Source of the DNA: Palsa-744 sp036498265
GTDB lineage: Bacteria; Actinomycetota; Thermoleophilia; Solirubrobacterales; Solirubrobacteraceae
Direction: 5' to 3'
DNA: 64,000 bases
Assembly: GCA_036498265.1 (NCBI GenBank)
Contig: DASYFT010000031.1
Coordinates: forward strand, 171,801-235,800
Made by a program: the position numbers and the translations under genes. Numbering within the stretch: the first letter of the stretch is position 1; every line of letters begins with the position of its first letter. The notes under the pieces are model-generated. The model had not been told where the DNA came from. It made no database searches and saw only the letters and a program-made list of their open reading frames with translations. Of the stretch, positions 62,941-64,000 are shown one piece after another.

Positions 62941-63675
62941 CTACTTCGTGACTCCAAGCCCCCACGTCGACGGCACGGTTTTCAACGTGTCGATCGAGGA
63001 CCAACCGGACAGCTCGGGGGAACCGTTGACGACCTGTTCGAGTTGCCCCAGGATACCTTCTTCAGGCCCTTCGGTGAAGCCTTTATATTTCTGAACGCCT
63101 GCGCTCTCGGCAAAAGTGAGCTTGAAGGAGGACAGAAGTTTCCCCGTTTCGGGGCCTTCGCCCGCAGCGCCCGATAGCGAGCCGGTGACTTCCCCCTTCC
63201 AAATGACTTTCGCGATTCCGGCGCAGACTTCGGCTGCAACGACCGTGCCGCCTTTGCCTTCTTCTTCTGAGAACAGCTTGATACCCGGCATCCCGGGAGC
63301 GACCTCACCGAGCTTTCCGGCGAGAGCCCTGCTTTCGACCACTCCTTCCGGTTTGCCTGCGGTGTGGACCGCACATTCGCCGCTCAGGCAATTGGTATAC
63401 GTGATGACAAGCTTTCCGAGGCTTTTCGGACCGGTCACTTCGCCCGTAATGCCGCTGCCCTGACCAGCCTGGTTTGCGCAGGTCACCTTGGTTCTGCTTT
63501 TCTGCCCTTCAAAGAACGTAGCGCCGATGGTCCCGGAAAACGGAACTTTACTGACGGCTTCCCCGACGACGGCTTTCGTCACGAACTCCGGTTCTGCCGC
63601 CGCCGTGGCCGCCGCGACAGCGCTCCCGGCAACAGCGGCAACGACACAGAATCCCACGATGCTGGCCCGGCTCAT
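62941..63675 (-). CDS. secreted protein of a lineage-specific paralogous family
   Basis: 244 residues from the ATG at 63673-63675. A signal peptide (IVGFCVVAAVAGSAVAAATAAAEPEF) is followed by an extracellular domain. It has GTIGATFFEGQKSRTKVTCANQ, GEVTGPKSLGKLVITYTNCLSGECAVHTAGKPEGVVESRALAGKLGEV and a repeat-like C-terminus (VQKYKGFTEGPEEGILGQLEQVVNGSPELSGW). Paired Cys residues could form disulfides. Similar secreted families with many copies occur in Solirubrobacterales; function unknown. Its start overlaps the stop of the next copy upstream (ATGA). GC is visibly lower than in the rest of the window. Confidence 0.75.
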   Translation of the reverse strand: MSRASIVGFCVVAAVAGSAVAAATAAAEPEFVTKAVVGEAVSKVPFSGTIGATFFEGQKSRTKVTCANQAGQGSGITGEVTGPKSLGKLVITYTNCLSGECAVHTAGKPEGVVESRALAGKLGEVAPGMPGIKLFSEEEGKGGTVVAAEVCAGIAKVIWKGEVTGSLSGAAGEGPETGKLLSSFKLTFAESAGVQKYKGFTEGPEEGILGQLEQVVNGSPELSGWSSIDTLKTVPSTWGLGVTK

Positions 63676-64000
63676 TTCGTTACCCCCAGCCCCCACGTGG
63701 ACGGCACAGTTGTCAACGTGTCGATCGAGGACCAACCAGCGAGTTCGGGGGAACCGTTGACGACCTGTTCGAGTTGCCCCAAGATGCCTTCTTCGGGACC
63801 TTCCGTGAAGCCTTTGTATTTCTGAACGCCGCCGGCCTCGGTAAAGCTGAGCTTGAGCGAGGACACCAGCTTCCCGGTTTCCGCGTTTTCCCCTGCGGCG
63901 CCAGCGAGAAGCCCCGTCACTTCGCCCTTCCAGACATATTTCACGACTCCGCCGCCGCACGTTTCCGCTGCAAATACCGTCCCGCCTTTGCCTTCGGCTT
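63672..64000 (-). CDS. second copy of the secreted paralogous family, 5' end beyond the window
   Basis: The open frame continues to the window edge; the visible C-terminal 109 residues align closely with the downstream copy. Shared segments are EGKGGTV, WKGEVTG, AAGE, ETGKL, GVQKYKGFTEGPEEGILGQLEQVV and WGLGVTK; the last 45 residues are almost identical. The stop TGA overlaps the start of the next gene. A tandem duplication followed by modest divergence explains this. Function unknown. Confidence 0.75.
   Translation of the reverse strand, partial: AEGKGGTVFAAETCGGGVVKYVWKGEVTGLLAGAAGENAETGKLVSSLKLSFTEAGGVQKYKGFTEGPEEGILGQLEQVVNGSPELAGWSSIDTLTTVPSTWGLGVTK

Noticed and set aside
62869..63177. 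Plus-strand frame of 102 codons opposite the integrase/secreted-protein junction
   Set aside because: It crosses two minus-strand coding regions, has no recognisable domain, and is explained by their codon pattern.
62000..64000. attR copy of the ssrA 3' end
   Set aside because: I looked for the T-arm/acceptor sequence (GGTTCGATTCCCACC) again in the last 2 kb and did not find it. The other end of the element must lie outside the window, if it exists.

Overview
The window is a high-GC bacterial chromosome segment with nearly gapless coding. The gene content points to an Actinomycetota member, most likely class Thermoleophilia (Solirubrobacterales-like). Supporting features are two F420/deazaflavin-type nitroreductases, a GH57 branching enzyme, a PGI/PMI-type isomerase, the order prfA-prmC-tsaC-glyA-wecA-like leading to atpIBEFHAGDC, a ZTP riboswitch before glyA, and a tandem secreted-protein family at the right edge. 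This placement is an inference from gene content; no 16S rRNA gene is present.

Left part (1-14.9 kb): two methyltransferases, a GH57 alpha-glucan branching enzyme and a hexapeptide acyltransferase come first. An acyl-CoA catabolism block follows: meaB, a membrane fatty acid hydroxylase-like gene behind an acyl-CoA dehydrogenase and pepA, a thiolase with a HAD phosphatase, a free-standing B12-binding mutase subunit, then etfB-etfA and an ETF:quinone oxidoreductase. Together these would oxidise acyl-CoAs and pass electrons to the quinone pool. The quinone oxidoreductase lacks one expected Fe-S cysteine.

15-30 kb: rpmE, a DUF1385 gene, a tetR/yceI/FMN-reductase insertion with two clear operators, prfA, prmC, tsaC, a ZTP riboswitch and glyA. 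A surface-glycan or glycolipid block follows: a WecA-like transferase, a GT87/MptB-like mannosyltransferase, a fusion glycosyltransferase, an EamA transporter, a NodB deacetylase and a PAP2 enzyme. It contains two large convergent 3' overlaps.

30-38 kb: the complete F0F1 ATP synthase operon, with a good promoter inside the preceding gene and a leader of about 365 nt.

38-48 kb: sugar-nucleotide genes (UDP-glucose dehydrogenase, two NDP-sugar pyrophosphorylases, PGI/PMI), ahcY under a SAH riboswitch, a CtaG-like membrane protein, a hibernation factor and a large secreted esterase-like protein.

48-60 kb: secA, prfB with its programmed frameshift, nadC-nadA, an XRE/nucleotidyltransferase pair that looks like a toxin-antitoxin module with its own operator, an M16 peptidase, an S41 protease, RNase R with an RG-rich insertion, and smpB.

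60-64 kb: an M50 peptidase, then tmRNA (ssrA). Directly beyond the tmRNA 3' end are a terminator, a tyrosine integrase remnant pointing at it, and a lower-GC tandem pair of secreted paralogues. This is the usual signature of an integrated element using the tmRNA gene as its attachment site.

Across the window many genes show a TANNNT -10 hexamer about 6-9 nt before the start codon, suggesting frequent leaderless transcription.
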